This document shows, one piece after another, positions 56,654-63,428 of a DNA stretch of 64,000 bases (positions are counted from its first letter, which is position 1; each line of letters opens with the position of its first letter). Both the position numbers and the translations under genes were made by a program. Under the pieces are notes generated by a model that was not told where the DNA came from, did not search any database, and saw nothing but the letters and a program-made list of their open reading frames with translations. Source of the stretch: Rhodoplanes serenus (lineage in GTDB: Bacteria; Pseudomonadota; Alphaproteobacteria; Rhizobiales; Xanthobacteraceae); the NCBI GenBank assembly GCA_945893145.1, contig CAMDDZ010000019.1, positions 1 to 64,000 of the forward strand, written 5' to 3'.

Positions 56654-57074
56654 TCAGTCGGCCGGACGGCCGCTCCGGCACCGGCCGAAAGGCTGCCGGG
56701 GAGGAAAGTCCGGGCTCCATGGACATGCGGTGCCGGATAACATCCGGCGGGGCCAGTCCGGGCGAAAGCCGGGATTGTCCTCAGGGATAGTGCCACAGAA
56801 AACAAACCGCCGCGGCGCGTAGCGTTTAGCCGAGGCAAGGGTGAAACGGTGCGGTAAGAGCGCACCGCGTTTCCGGCGACGGAAACGGCACGGCAAACCC
56901 CACCGGGAGCAAGACCGAATAGGGACGGCGTGAGGCGCAAGCCTCGGCCCTTGTCTAGGGTGCCGTCCGGGTAGGTTGCTTCAGGCGCCGGGCAACCGGC
57001 GTCGCAGAGGAATGGCCGTCACGTGCGAGGCTCGCGCCTCGCGCCACACAAAACCCGGCTTACAGGCTGGCTGA
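56654..57074 (+). ncRNA. rnpB: RNase P RNA, bacterial class A
   Basis: Catalytic RNA that matures the 5' ends of tRNAs. The hallmark GAGGAAAGTCCGGGCTCC is at 56700-56717, and the conserved ACAGAA, GGTGAAACGGTGCGGTAAGA and the late AGAGGAATGGCCGTCAC segments are in order. The 3' end contains the ACAAAACCCGGCTTACA segment. P1 forms between TCAGTCGGCC at 56654 and GGCTGGCTGA at 57065-57074 with G-U pairs, which sets the ends. Total about 421 bases, normal for alphaproteobacteria. Promoter not determined. A strong terminator follows at 57083. Confidence 0.97.
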
Positions 57075-57082
57075 TACGTTAA

Positions 57083-57122
57083 GGGGGCCCGGTGAAAACT
57101 TCACCGGGCCCCCGCCAATTTT
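57083..57122 (+). terminator. Rho-independent terminator of the RNase P RNA gene
   Basis: A 14-base perfect stem GGGGGCCCGGTGAA / TTCACCGGGCCCCC with a three-base loop, followed by GCCAATTTT. It begins nine bases after the RNA 3' end. Confidence 0.85.
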
Positions 57123-57179
57123 CCGGCACGCCAACGCCGTCACGTTGATGCTAGGCTTTCGTAACCTCAGGGGAACGCC

Positions 57180-58166
57180 ATGGTGGAATGTCGAATTTTC
57201 TCTCGCGTTGCAATCGCGGGTTTTGCAGTGCTCGTGCTCGCAGCATCCGCCGACGCGCAAACGCTCAAGAGTGGCACGCTCTCGCTCGTGGTGCCGTTCG
57301 CATCGGGCGGGCCGAGCGATGTGGCAGGCCGCATCCTCGCAGCCGGGATGCAGGAAGCGCTCGGCCAGACCGTTGTGGTGGAAAATCCGGTGGGCGCTGG
57401 CGGCACGGTCGGCTCGCTGCGGGTGTCGAAATCGACGCCCGATGGCTCGCAGTTCGTGCTCGGCAACAACGGCACGCACAGCTGGAGCCAGTCGCTCTAC
57501 AAGACTCCACCCTACGATGCGGTGAAGGATTTTACGCCGCTTGGCTTGGCGGTCGAATCGCCGCGCGTTCTGATCGTGCCGCGGAATTTCCCGGCCAATA
57601 CACTGCCGGAGTTCATCGCCTACGTGAAAGCCCATCAAAGCGAAATGCAGTTCGCGTCCGCGGGTGCGGGCTCCGCCTCGCACGTGAGCTGCGTGCTGCT
57701 CAACGCGATGCTGGGCGTGAACGTCACCCACGTGCCGTACCGCGGCCTTGGCCCCGCGATGCAGGACCTGATCGCGGGCCGCGTGCACTACATCTGCGAT
57801 TCTGTTTCCACCTCGAAGCCGCAGATCGAGGGTAACCTCGTCAAAGGCATCACCACCACCGGCGCGCGGCGCTCGCCGGTGCTGAAGGACATTCCGACCG
57901 CGAAAGAGCAAGGCTTGGATTTCGAAGTGCTGACCTGGCAGGGCCTGTTCCTCGCCAAGGACACGCCGGAGCCGGTGCTGCGCCAGCTCAGCCAGGGCTT
58001 CAGCAAGGCGCTCGATCTGCCCTCGCTGCGCGACCGCTTCGCGCCGCTCGGCGAAGAAGTCCCGACGCCCGAGCGCCGCACGCCGGAATATTTCCGCAAG
58101 TTCGTCACCGATGAAATCAACCGCTGGAGCGGCCCGATCAAGGCCAGCGGCGTCACGGTGGAGTGA
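57180..58166 (+). CDS. Bug-family (TctC) substrate-binding protein, Sec signal
   Basis: Periplasmic receptor of 328 residues. The signal peptide is of the Sec type (FSRVAIAGFAVLVLAASADA), unlike the Tat signal of the paralogue at 11947. Signatures: LSLVVPFASGGPSDVAGRIL, ENPVGAGGTVGSLRVSKS, VTHVPYRGLGPAMQDLIAGR and IPTAKEQGLDFEVLTWQGLF. Ligand unknown. No TctA/TctB genes are adjacent. The gene follows the RNase P terminator and is 86 bases from the vapB-like gene. Confidence 0.88.
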   Translation: MVECRIFSRVAIAGFAVLVLAASADAQTLKSGTLSLVVPFASGGPSDVAGRILAAGMQEALGQTVVVENPVGAGGTVGSLRVSKSTPDGSQFVLGNNGTHSWSQSLYKTPPYDAVKDFTPLGLAVESPRVLIVPRNFPANTLPEFIAYVKAHQSEMQFASAGAGSASHVSCVLLNAMLGVNVTHVPYRGLGPAMQDLIAGRVHYICDSVSTSKPQIEGNLVKGITTTGARRSPVLKDIPTAKEQGLDFEVLTWQGLFLAKDTPEPVLRQLSQGFSKALDLPSLRDRFAPLGEEVPTPERRTPEYFRKFVTDEINRWSGPIKASGVTVE

Positions 58167-58196
58167 GGCGGAAGCCAGCGCTTCGACCACAGGCCT

Positions 58197-58235
58197 TGAA
58201 AATCGACTGCAATTAAGCTAGCTAATAAGCTAGCT
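58197..58235 (+). promoter_or_regulatory. Predicted vapBC promoter with repeated operator words
   Basis: TTGAAA (58197-58202), 16 bases and TAGCTA (58219-58224). The -10 box lies in two direct copies of TAAGCTAGCT (58214-58223 and 58226-58235, period 12), each with the palindrome AGCTAGCT. Repeated palindromes over the -10 box are expected for an autorepressed antitoxin operon. Confidence 0.55.
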
Positions 58236-58251
58236 GTTTCAGGGACCTGCC

Positions 58252-58503
58252 ATGGAAGAAATCGGCGCATTTGACGCAAAGAACAAGCTTTCCGCCCTCC
58301 TGGACAAGGTCGAGGGAGGTGAAGAGGTGACGATCACTCGGCGTGGTCGCCCGATCGCCAAGCTCGTGCCGGTGTCGCCCCGACACGATGTTGAGAAGGC
58401 ACGCGGCGCCATGCAACGCATTCGTACGCTTGGACAACAAATGAAACTCGGGCCGTTCGATTGGGACGAATGGAAGAAGTACCGCGACGAAGGCCGCCGT
58501 TGA
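58252..58503 (+). CDS. vapB: Phd/YefM-type antitoxin (VapB-like)
   Basis: An 83-residue antitoxin. The N-terminal Phd/YefM fold is clear: IGAFDAKNKLSALLDKVEGG and EEVTITRRGRPIAKLVPVSP (residues 3-43). The C-terminal half, LGPFDWDEWKKYRDEGRR, would be the toxin-neutralising tail, with a Trp-Asp-Glu-Trp cluster expected to insert in the PIN active-site groove. AGGGA precedes the ATG. The toxin starts six bases after its stop. Confidence 0.88.
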   Translation: MEEIGAFDAKNKLSALLDKVEGGEEVTITRRGRPIAKLVPVSPRHDVEKARGAMQRIRTLGQQMKLGPFDWDEWKKYRDEGRR

Positions 58504-58509
58504 TTTACA

Positions 58510-58914
58510 ATGATCGTGCTCGATTGTTCGACCGCGCTGTCCTGGTTTATTCCTGACGAGGACAGTACGGCAGCTCGCGAGCTTCGTGAGCGGGTCGTCC
58601 GCGAAGGCGCCGTGGTGCCCAGCCTATGGCCCATCGAAGTTGGAAATGTCCTCGTCTTCGCAATGCGCCGGCGCCGGATTGATGCGGCTCAACGCTTGGC
58701 AGCGCTCGAAGCTTTCGGCGAGCTTCCCATCGAGATCGACACTGAAACGCTCACAAAAGTTTGGCGCGAAACTCTCAATTTGGCGGATGAGTTTCGGCTG
58801 ACGCTATACGATGCTTGTTATCTCGAATTGGCTCATCGTCGTGAGCTACCGCTCGCCACGCACGACCAAGAATTGCGGGCGGCGGGAAAAAAGCTCGGCA
58901 TCGAACTGCTGTGA
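58510..58914 (+). CDS. vapC: VapC-type PIN-domain ribonuclease toxin
   Basis: A 134-residue PIN-domain nuclease. The acidic residues that bind metal are all present: Asp5 in VLDCSTAL, Glu43 in WPIEVGN, Asp101 in LTLYDACYLELA and Asp119 in LATHDQEL. Such toxins cleave tRNA or rRNA; the target here is unknown. It is six bases downstream of the antitoxin, and both are expressed from the promoter at 58197. It ends 12 bases before the convergent ATP-grasp-like gene. Confidence 0.9.
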   Translation: MIVLDCSTALSWFIPDEDSTAARELRERVVREGAVVPSLWPIEVGNVLVFAMRRRRIDAAQRLAALEAFGELPIEIDTETLTKVWRETLNLADEFRLTLYDACYLELAHRRELPLATHDQELRAAGKKLGIELL

Positions 58915-58926
58915 TCAAACTCGCGG

Positions 58927-59826
58927 CTAACTCAGAAAGAACGCCCGCAGCTTCTCGCGCGCCGCGCGGCCGACCGCCGGATCGAAGCAATTGACGATGG
59001 CGAGGCGGAATCCGCCGGGCGGCATGGCGTGCCATTCCGGATCGCGGTCTTCGTGGAACGTGATCTGCACGCTCGACACGCCCGGCATGTGTAATACGTC
59101 ATCGACCAGCGCGCGCGACGGATGGCGATAGCGGCGCTCTTTTGGGCCGAACAGCACCACGCTGAAGCCGTCGCGCCGGTCGCGATCGGCGAAGTCCCAG
59201 CGTCCGGCCCGATAAAGCTCGATCACAGCCGCGACCCAGCCGGCGCCGTAGAGGTCGGGCCATTGATCGGAAAAGCGCAAGTGCGCCTCGATGATGGTGC
59301 CGCCGATGGTTTCGAGGTTGAGCATGCCGGTGTAGCCGGCCAAGTGGGCGCGCACCCAGGCGCCGCAGCGGACCTCCAGCGCCGGGTCGGCCGCCGCATG
59401 CACGATCCAATGATCGAAGGTGCCCTCTCCTGCCGGCTTGCCGGTGACGTGACGCCACCAGCGCGGCGCGCCGTCGATTACGGCGACGTCGGTGCTGACA
59501 TGGGTGCCTTCAAGCAGCGGCATCCACATGTGGCCGGCGGCATAGCCACGCTGGTATTCGTCGGCATCGCGCAGCACGCGGCTGTCGATGCCCATGCCGC
59601 GCAGGTTCACGATCGGTTTGGAAAACGCCGGAAATCGCGGCGGCGTCGTGCCATGCGGCCCAGCTTCGAGGCCCTGGCTCAGCGCGACCGCGATCTTGTC
59701 ATAGACCCAGCGATGCCGCGGATTCCACAGCCAGGCGTCGCTGTCCTCGGTCGGAATTTCGACGCCGTCCGGACACGGCACGTCCGCGAAGTATTGCAGG
59801 CGCCAAGGATCGGCTTCACGAATCAT
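58927..59826 (-). CDS. ATP-grasp-like protein linked to egtD/egtB
   Basis: A 299-residue protein not recognised as a named family, but with an ATP-grasp-like pattern. FPAFSKPIVNLRGMG (about 66-80) supplies a KP lysine. MPLLEGTHVSTDVAVIDG (about 102-119) resembles the E-x-x-G-x-E-x-x-x-D strand. GYTGMLNLETIGGTIIEAHL (about 164-183) followed by R184 fits the C-terminal metal-binding strand N-x-E...E-x-N-x-R, with His in place of Asn. The His/Trp-rich middle is unusual. It is 43 bases after egtD, so probably co-transcribed. A ligase acting in thiol or ergothioneine metabolism is only a hypothesis. Confidence 0.55.
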   Translation of the reverse strand: MIREADPWRLQYFADVPCPDGVEIPTEDSDAWLWNPRHRWVYDKIAVALSQGLEAGPHGTTPPRFPAFSKPIVNLRGMGIDSRVLRDADEYQRGYAAGHMWMPLLEGTHVSTDVAVIDGAPRWWRHVTGKPAGEGTFDHWIVHAAADPALEVRCGAWVRAHLAGYTGMLNLETIGGTIIEAHLRFSDQWPDLYGAGWVAAVIELYRAGRWDFADRDRRDGFSVVLFGPKERRYRHPSRALVDDVLHMPGVSSVQITFHEDRDPEWHAMPPGGFRLAIVNCFDPAVGRAAREKLRAFFLS

Positions 59827-59842
59827 CGGCTTCGCGGATCAT
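59816..59842 (-). other. Duplicated start region giving an eight-codon upstream frame
   Basis: ATGATCCGCGAAGCCG and ATGATTCGTGAAGCCG are adjacent 16-base near-copies (59842-59827 and 59826-59811). The first ATG opens MIREADDS and stops at 59816, overlapping the second ATG, which starts the 299-residue gene in another frame. It could be a short leader frame that couples translation, or a chance slip duplication. Confidence 0.6.
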
Positions 59843-59869
59843 AAAGTCTTTGCGGATATGCGACTGCGA

Positions 59870-60874
59870 TCAGGGGGCCGACGGTTGTGGCGGTTCGTCG
59901 TTGAGCGAAAGCACATGCACTGAGAAATAATCGTTACGGTCGGTCCAGGTCGAAACCGGCGTCCAGCCCGCGCCGCGCGCGAGACAAGAAAACGACTCGA
60001 CCGAATATTTGTAGCTGTTCTCGGTGTGGATCGTTTCTCCGACCTTGAACTCGATGCGTTCGCCGCACACCGCCACCCGCTGACGCTTGAGGCTCGCCAG
60101 GTGCATTTCGATGCGGTTGCGCTCGCGGTTGAAGAAGGCGTGGTGCTCGAACGCCTCGAGATTGAAGCGCGCGCCAAGCTCACGATTGATGCGCACCAGG
60201 AGGTTCTTGTTGAACTGAGCCGTGACGCCCTGGGAATCGTTGTAGGCATTGTGCAGCACGTCCGCGTCCTTGATTAGATCGACGCCAACGACGAGCCTCG
60301 CACCGCGCCCGAGAATGCGGGCCGCTTGGCGCAGGAAGGCCGCCGCCTCGTGCGGCTCCAAATTGCCAATGGTCGATCCCGGAAAGAATCCGATGCGCGG
60401 TGCAGACCGGACCGTCACCGGCAATTCGAACGGCCGGCCAAAGTCGGCGGCGACCGGCAGCATCGCGATGCCGGGGAATTCGCTTTTCAGCGCGTCGGCC
60501 TGCTGGCGCAGGAACTCCGCCGAAATATCGACCGGCACATAGGTGGCCAGATTTTTGGCCGCCCGCAGCACGATCCGGGTTTTGGTGCTGGCGCCGCTGC
60601 CGAATTCGATCAACGCGGAGCCCGTTGGCGCGAGATCCGCGATGTCATCCGCGTGCTCGCGCAAAATGCCAAGCTCGCAACGCGTCGGGTAATATTCCGG
60701 CAGCGTGGTGATGCGCTCGAACAGCTCCGACCCGGCGCTATCGTAGAAATATTTCGGCGGCAGACGCTTGGGCATCGCGGTGAGGCCCGCAACCACGTCG
60801 GCCGCAAATGCGGTTGCGTCCAGCCGATCCGGTTCGACCGGCAGAGCGGTGCGTGCCAGCGCGGTCATGCTCAT
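59870..60874 (-). CDS. egtD: L-histidine N-alpha-methyltransferase
   Basis: Trimethylates histidine to hercynine, the first step of ergothioneine synthesis; 334 residues. Features: PPKYFYDSAGSELFERITTL with PEYYPTRCELGIL (about 40-72), the SAM-binding LIEFGSGASTKTRIVL (about 88-103), VPVDISAEFLRQQADAL, FFPGSTIGNLEPHEAAAFLR, the histidine-binding YNDSQGVTAQFNKNLL, and IHTENSYKYSVESF. AGGGA suits the ATG at 60874; an ATG two codons earlier (60880) is also open. egtB lies upstream, 64 bases away, in the same direction. Confidence 0.93.
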   Translation of the reverse strand: MSMTALARTALPVEPDRLDATAFAADVVAGLTAMPKRLPPKYFYDSAGSELFERITTLPEYYPTRCELGILREHADDIADLAPTGSALIEFGSGASTKTRIVLRAAKNLATYVPVDISAEFLRQQADALKSEFPGIAMLPVAADFGRPFELPVTVRSAPRIGFFPGSTIGNLEPHEAAAFLRQAARILGRGARLVVGVDLIKDADVLHNAYNDSQGVTAQFNKNLLVRINRELGARFNLEAFEHHAFFNRERNRIEMHLASLKRQRVAVCGERIEFKVGETIHTENSYKYSVESFSCLARGAGWTPVSTWTDRNDYFSVHVLSLNDEPPQPSAP

Positions 60875-60899
60875 GACCATTCCCTGTTTTTTTGTTGCG

Positions 60900-60944
60900 G
60901 CATGATCATGTCCGAAAACCGGACCCCACTTTTCGAAATCAAGC
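60900..60944. repeat. Structured palindromic repeat, degenerate copy 4
   Basis: The minus strand reads CGAAAA, GTGGGGTCCGG, TTTTCGGA with imperfect outer arms (CTTGATT... / ATGATCATGC). It belongs to the family at 26853 and 42121. It overlaps the egtB stop codon at 60939-60941 and fills the egtB-egtD gap. Confidence 0.7.
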
Positions 60945-62195
60945 TAAGCCGTAGTCGGCCAGCCGCAGCCCGCTGAACTGCCAGCGCGCCGGCGGATAAA
61001 AGAAATTGCGGTAGGTCGCGCGCGCATGACCCTCGGGAGTGGCGAGCGACGAGCCGCGCAGCACCATCTGGTTGACCATGAACTTGCCGTTGTACTCGCC
61101 GAGCGCACCCTCGGCCGCGCGATAGCCCGGATAGGGCAGATAAGCGCTGCGCGTCCATTGCCACACCACGCCAAACGCGTCGTCGAGCGCGCCCGAACGC
61201 GCAGCGATCTCCCATTCGAACTCGGTCGGCAGATGCTTGCCGGCCCAGCGCGCGAACGCATCGGCCTCGTAATAGCTGACGTGGCAAACCGGCGCCGCCG
61301 GATCGATGGCTTTGAGGCCCGCGAGCGTCAGACCAAACCACGCGCCGTCGATCTTGCGCCAATAGCCCGGTGCGTCCCAGCTTTCGGCTTGAACGACGTC
61401 CCAGCCGTTGGACAGCCAGAGCGCGGGCGCGGCGTAGCCGCCGTCCGCCATGAACTCCAGCCATTCGCCATTGCTGATCAGATGCCGCCCGATGCGCACG
61501 TCCTGCAGCAGCACACGATGGCGCGGCAGTTCGTTATCGAAGCAGAAGCCATCGCCGGCGTGACCGGCCTCTTGGATGCCGGCCGAGAGCTCGATGAACT
61601 CGCCGCCAGAATGCACCACCGGGCCCTGCCACTTCGCATCATAGGCGGGGTTGGTCGGATTCTGCGCGAAGGCATGCAGCAGGTCGGTCAGCAGCAATTC
61701 CTGGTGCTGCTGTTCGTGATGCAGACCGATCTCGACGATGGGCGCGATCTTTTCCATCGTGGCCGCGTCGGCATCCGCGATCAGTTGCGCCACCGCCTGA
61801 TCGACATGCGCCCGATAGGCCGCGACCTCCGCGGCATTGGGCCGCGTGACCAAGCCACGCTCCGGCCGCGCGTGCCGTGGTCCGGCCGCGACGTAATAAG
61901 AGTTGAACAGAAAGGCGAAGCGCTCGTCGTATTCGCGGTAGCCTGGCGCGAAAGCCTTGAGCAGGAATTGCTCGAAGAACCATGTGGTGTGCGCCCGATG
62001 CCATTTGGTCGGGCTCGCGTCCGGCATCGACTGCACCACCTGATCTTCAGGCGACAGCGGAGCCGCGCGGCGCTCAGTCTCGGCGCGCACAATCCGAAAC
62101 GCCTCGGCCCAGTCCTCGGCCGAGTTGCGAAGTCTGGAATTCTGCGGGTCGGTGTCCCAATCATGCAGGGACGCGACAGCGACCGGCATCGTCAT
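60939..62195 (-). CDS. egtB: Ergothioneine sulfoxide synthase
   Basis: Iron-dependent enzyme joining hercynine to a thiol donor and oxidising sulphur; 418 residues. N-terminal DinB-like domain with the iron ligands: KWHRAHTTWFFE (His66/69) and LHHEQQHQELLLTD (His160/164). C-terminal FGE-sulfatase domain (about 200-415): RHLISNGEWLEFMADGG, CHVSYYEADAFARWAGKHLP, TEFEWEIAARSG, FGVVWQWTRSAYLPYPGYR and NQMVLRGSSLATPEGHARAT. The thiol co-substrate (cysteine or gamma-glutamylcysteine) cannot be fixed here; no egtA or egtC is present in the window. It is the first gene of the egtB-egtD-ATP-grasp order. Confidence 0.93.
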   Translation of the reverse strand: MTMPVAVASLHDWDTDPQNSRLRNSAEDWAEAFRIVRAETERRAAPLSPEDQVVQSMPDASPTKWHRAHTTWFFEQFLLKAFAPGYREYDERFAFLFNSYYVAAGPRHARPERGLVTRPNAAEVAAYRAHVDQAVAQLIADADAATMEKIAPIVEIGLHHEQQHQELLLTDLLHAFAQNPTNPAYDAKWQGPVVHSGGEFIELSAGIQEAGHAGDGFCFDNELPRHRVLLQDVRIGRHLISNGEWLEFMADGGYAAPALWLSNGWDVVQAESWDAPGYWRKIDGAWFGLTLAGLKAIDPAAPVCHVSYYEADAFARWAGKHLPTEFEWEIAARSGALDDAFGVVWQWTRSAYLPYPGYRAAEGALGEYNGKFMVNQMVLRGSSLATPEGHARATYRNFFYPPARWQFSGLRLADYGLA

Positions 62196-62458
62196 CTCCG
62201 CTTTTGCCGAGGGGGGAAAATAGGCGGTTACGGCGACTCATCAAGCGCAATCGCGGGAGATTGTTCCCATGTGTGGCGGGGAGCGCAACCCGGAATGTCG
62301 CATTTGGCGAGAAGTTGAAAGGTGCGTGATCGGACATAAGGCACAACCCGCCGAGCCCAATTCACAGGCAGACCTCATGGTTCACGCCGCCGTTGGCGTG
62401 CGTTACAGTCACGACGCCGGGCAACCAACGATGGGGTTTCACACCCTCAGGGGGTTTC

Positions 62459-63406
62459 ATGTTTGCCTTTGTTTCTCGCCTTCGGACTGTCTCACTCGCC
62501 GCCTCACTCACCGCGCTGCTTCTCGCGCTCGCGGCACCACACGCCCACGCGCAGGACAAGACCATCCGCGTCGGCACGCTTAAACTCATCCACGGCATCT
62601 CGGCCTACTTCTACGAGAAGTTCGTGCCGGCCGGATATAAGGTCGAGGTCGTTCCATTCGAGAGCCCGACCGACGGCAAAAACGCAGTGCTGACCGGCAC
62701 TGTCGATACCTGCATCCACGGCATCGCGGCCTTCATCCTCGGCGCCGCCGCCGGCGAACCGGTCATCATCGTCGCCAACGCCAACAACCGCGGCATGGTC
62801 ATCATGGCGGGCGTCAACAGCGGCATCAAAACCGTCAAGGACCTGAAAGGTAAGAAGGTCGCGATCTTCCCCGGCTCGACGCAAGAGGCCGTCATCCTCG
62901 AACGGCTGCGCATGGAGGGCATGACGATCAAGGACATTCAGCCGATCCGGCTGTCATTCAGCGACATGGCTTCGGCGCTCGCCCGCGGCGACGTCGATGC
63001 TTACGTCGGCGCCGAACCGGCTGGCGGCATCTCGCTCGCCAACGGCACCGGCGTGCTGGTCGAGTATCCGTATTCGACGCCGATCGGGTCGCTCAACATG
63101 ATCCTGTCGGCGAGCCAGAAGCAGGTGAAGGAGAATCCCGACCGCATCAGGATGGTGGTCGAGATGCACAAGAAGGCGGTCGATTACGCGATGGCGCACC
63201 AGCCGGAGATCGTCGATATGGCGATCGCCAAGCTCGGCCAGCAGAAGAAATCGGTCGAGCTCGCGGTGCCCAACGTCGAACTGGCGTGGAAGATCGACGA
63301 TACGTTCATGACGCGCGCCAAGGCCTACACGCAGCTCATGTTCGACAACAAACAACTCCGCCAATCCGTCGACCTGGATCAATTCGTCACCAGGCAGTTC
63401 CAGTAA
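62459..63406 (+). CDS. Periplasmic receptor of a NitT/TauT-type ABC transporter
   Basis: A 315-residue SsuA/THI5-like solute-binding protein. Signal peptide VSRLRTVSLAASLTALLLAL, cut near AHAQ. Mature part: KTIRVGTLKLIHGISAYFYE, ESPTDGKNAVLTGTVDTCIH, SGIKTVKDLKGKKVAIFPGS, DMASALARGDVDAYVGAEPA. Ligands in the family are nitrate, sulphonates, taurine and pyrimidine precursors; unresolved here. I chose the ATG at 62459 preceded by AGGGGG; a frame from 62393 adds 22 residues. It is transcribed with the permease beginning 22 bases downstream. Confidence 0.87.
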   Translation: MFAFVSRLRTVSLAASLTALLLALAAPHAHAQDKTIRVGTLKLIHGISAYFYEKFVPAGYKVEVVPFESPTDGKNAVLTGTVDTCIHGIAAFILGAAAGEPVIIVANANNRGMVIMAGVNSGIKTVKDLKGKKVAIFPGSTQEAVILERLRMEGMTIKDIQPIRLSFSDMASALARGDVDAYVGAEPAGGISLANGTGVLVEYPYSTPIGSLNMILSASQKQVKENPDRIRMVVEMHKKAVDYAMAHQPEIVDMAIAKLGQQKKSVELAVPNVELAWKIDDTFMTRAKAYTQLMFDNKQLRQSVDLDQFVTRQFQ

Positions 63407-63428
63407 CTCTCGCGTAACGAGGACCGCT

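Noticed and set aside
62196-62458. TPP riboswitch or other metabolite sensor before the THI5-like receptor
   Set aside because: The CTGAGA core was not found, and receptor family membership does not imply thiamine precursor uptake.
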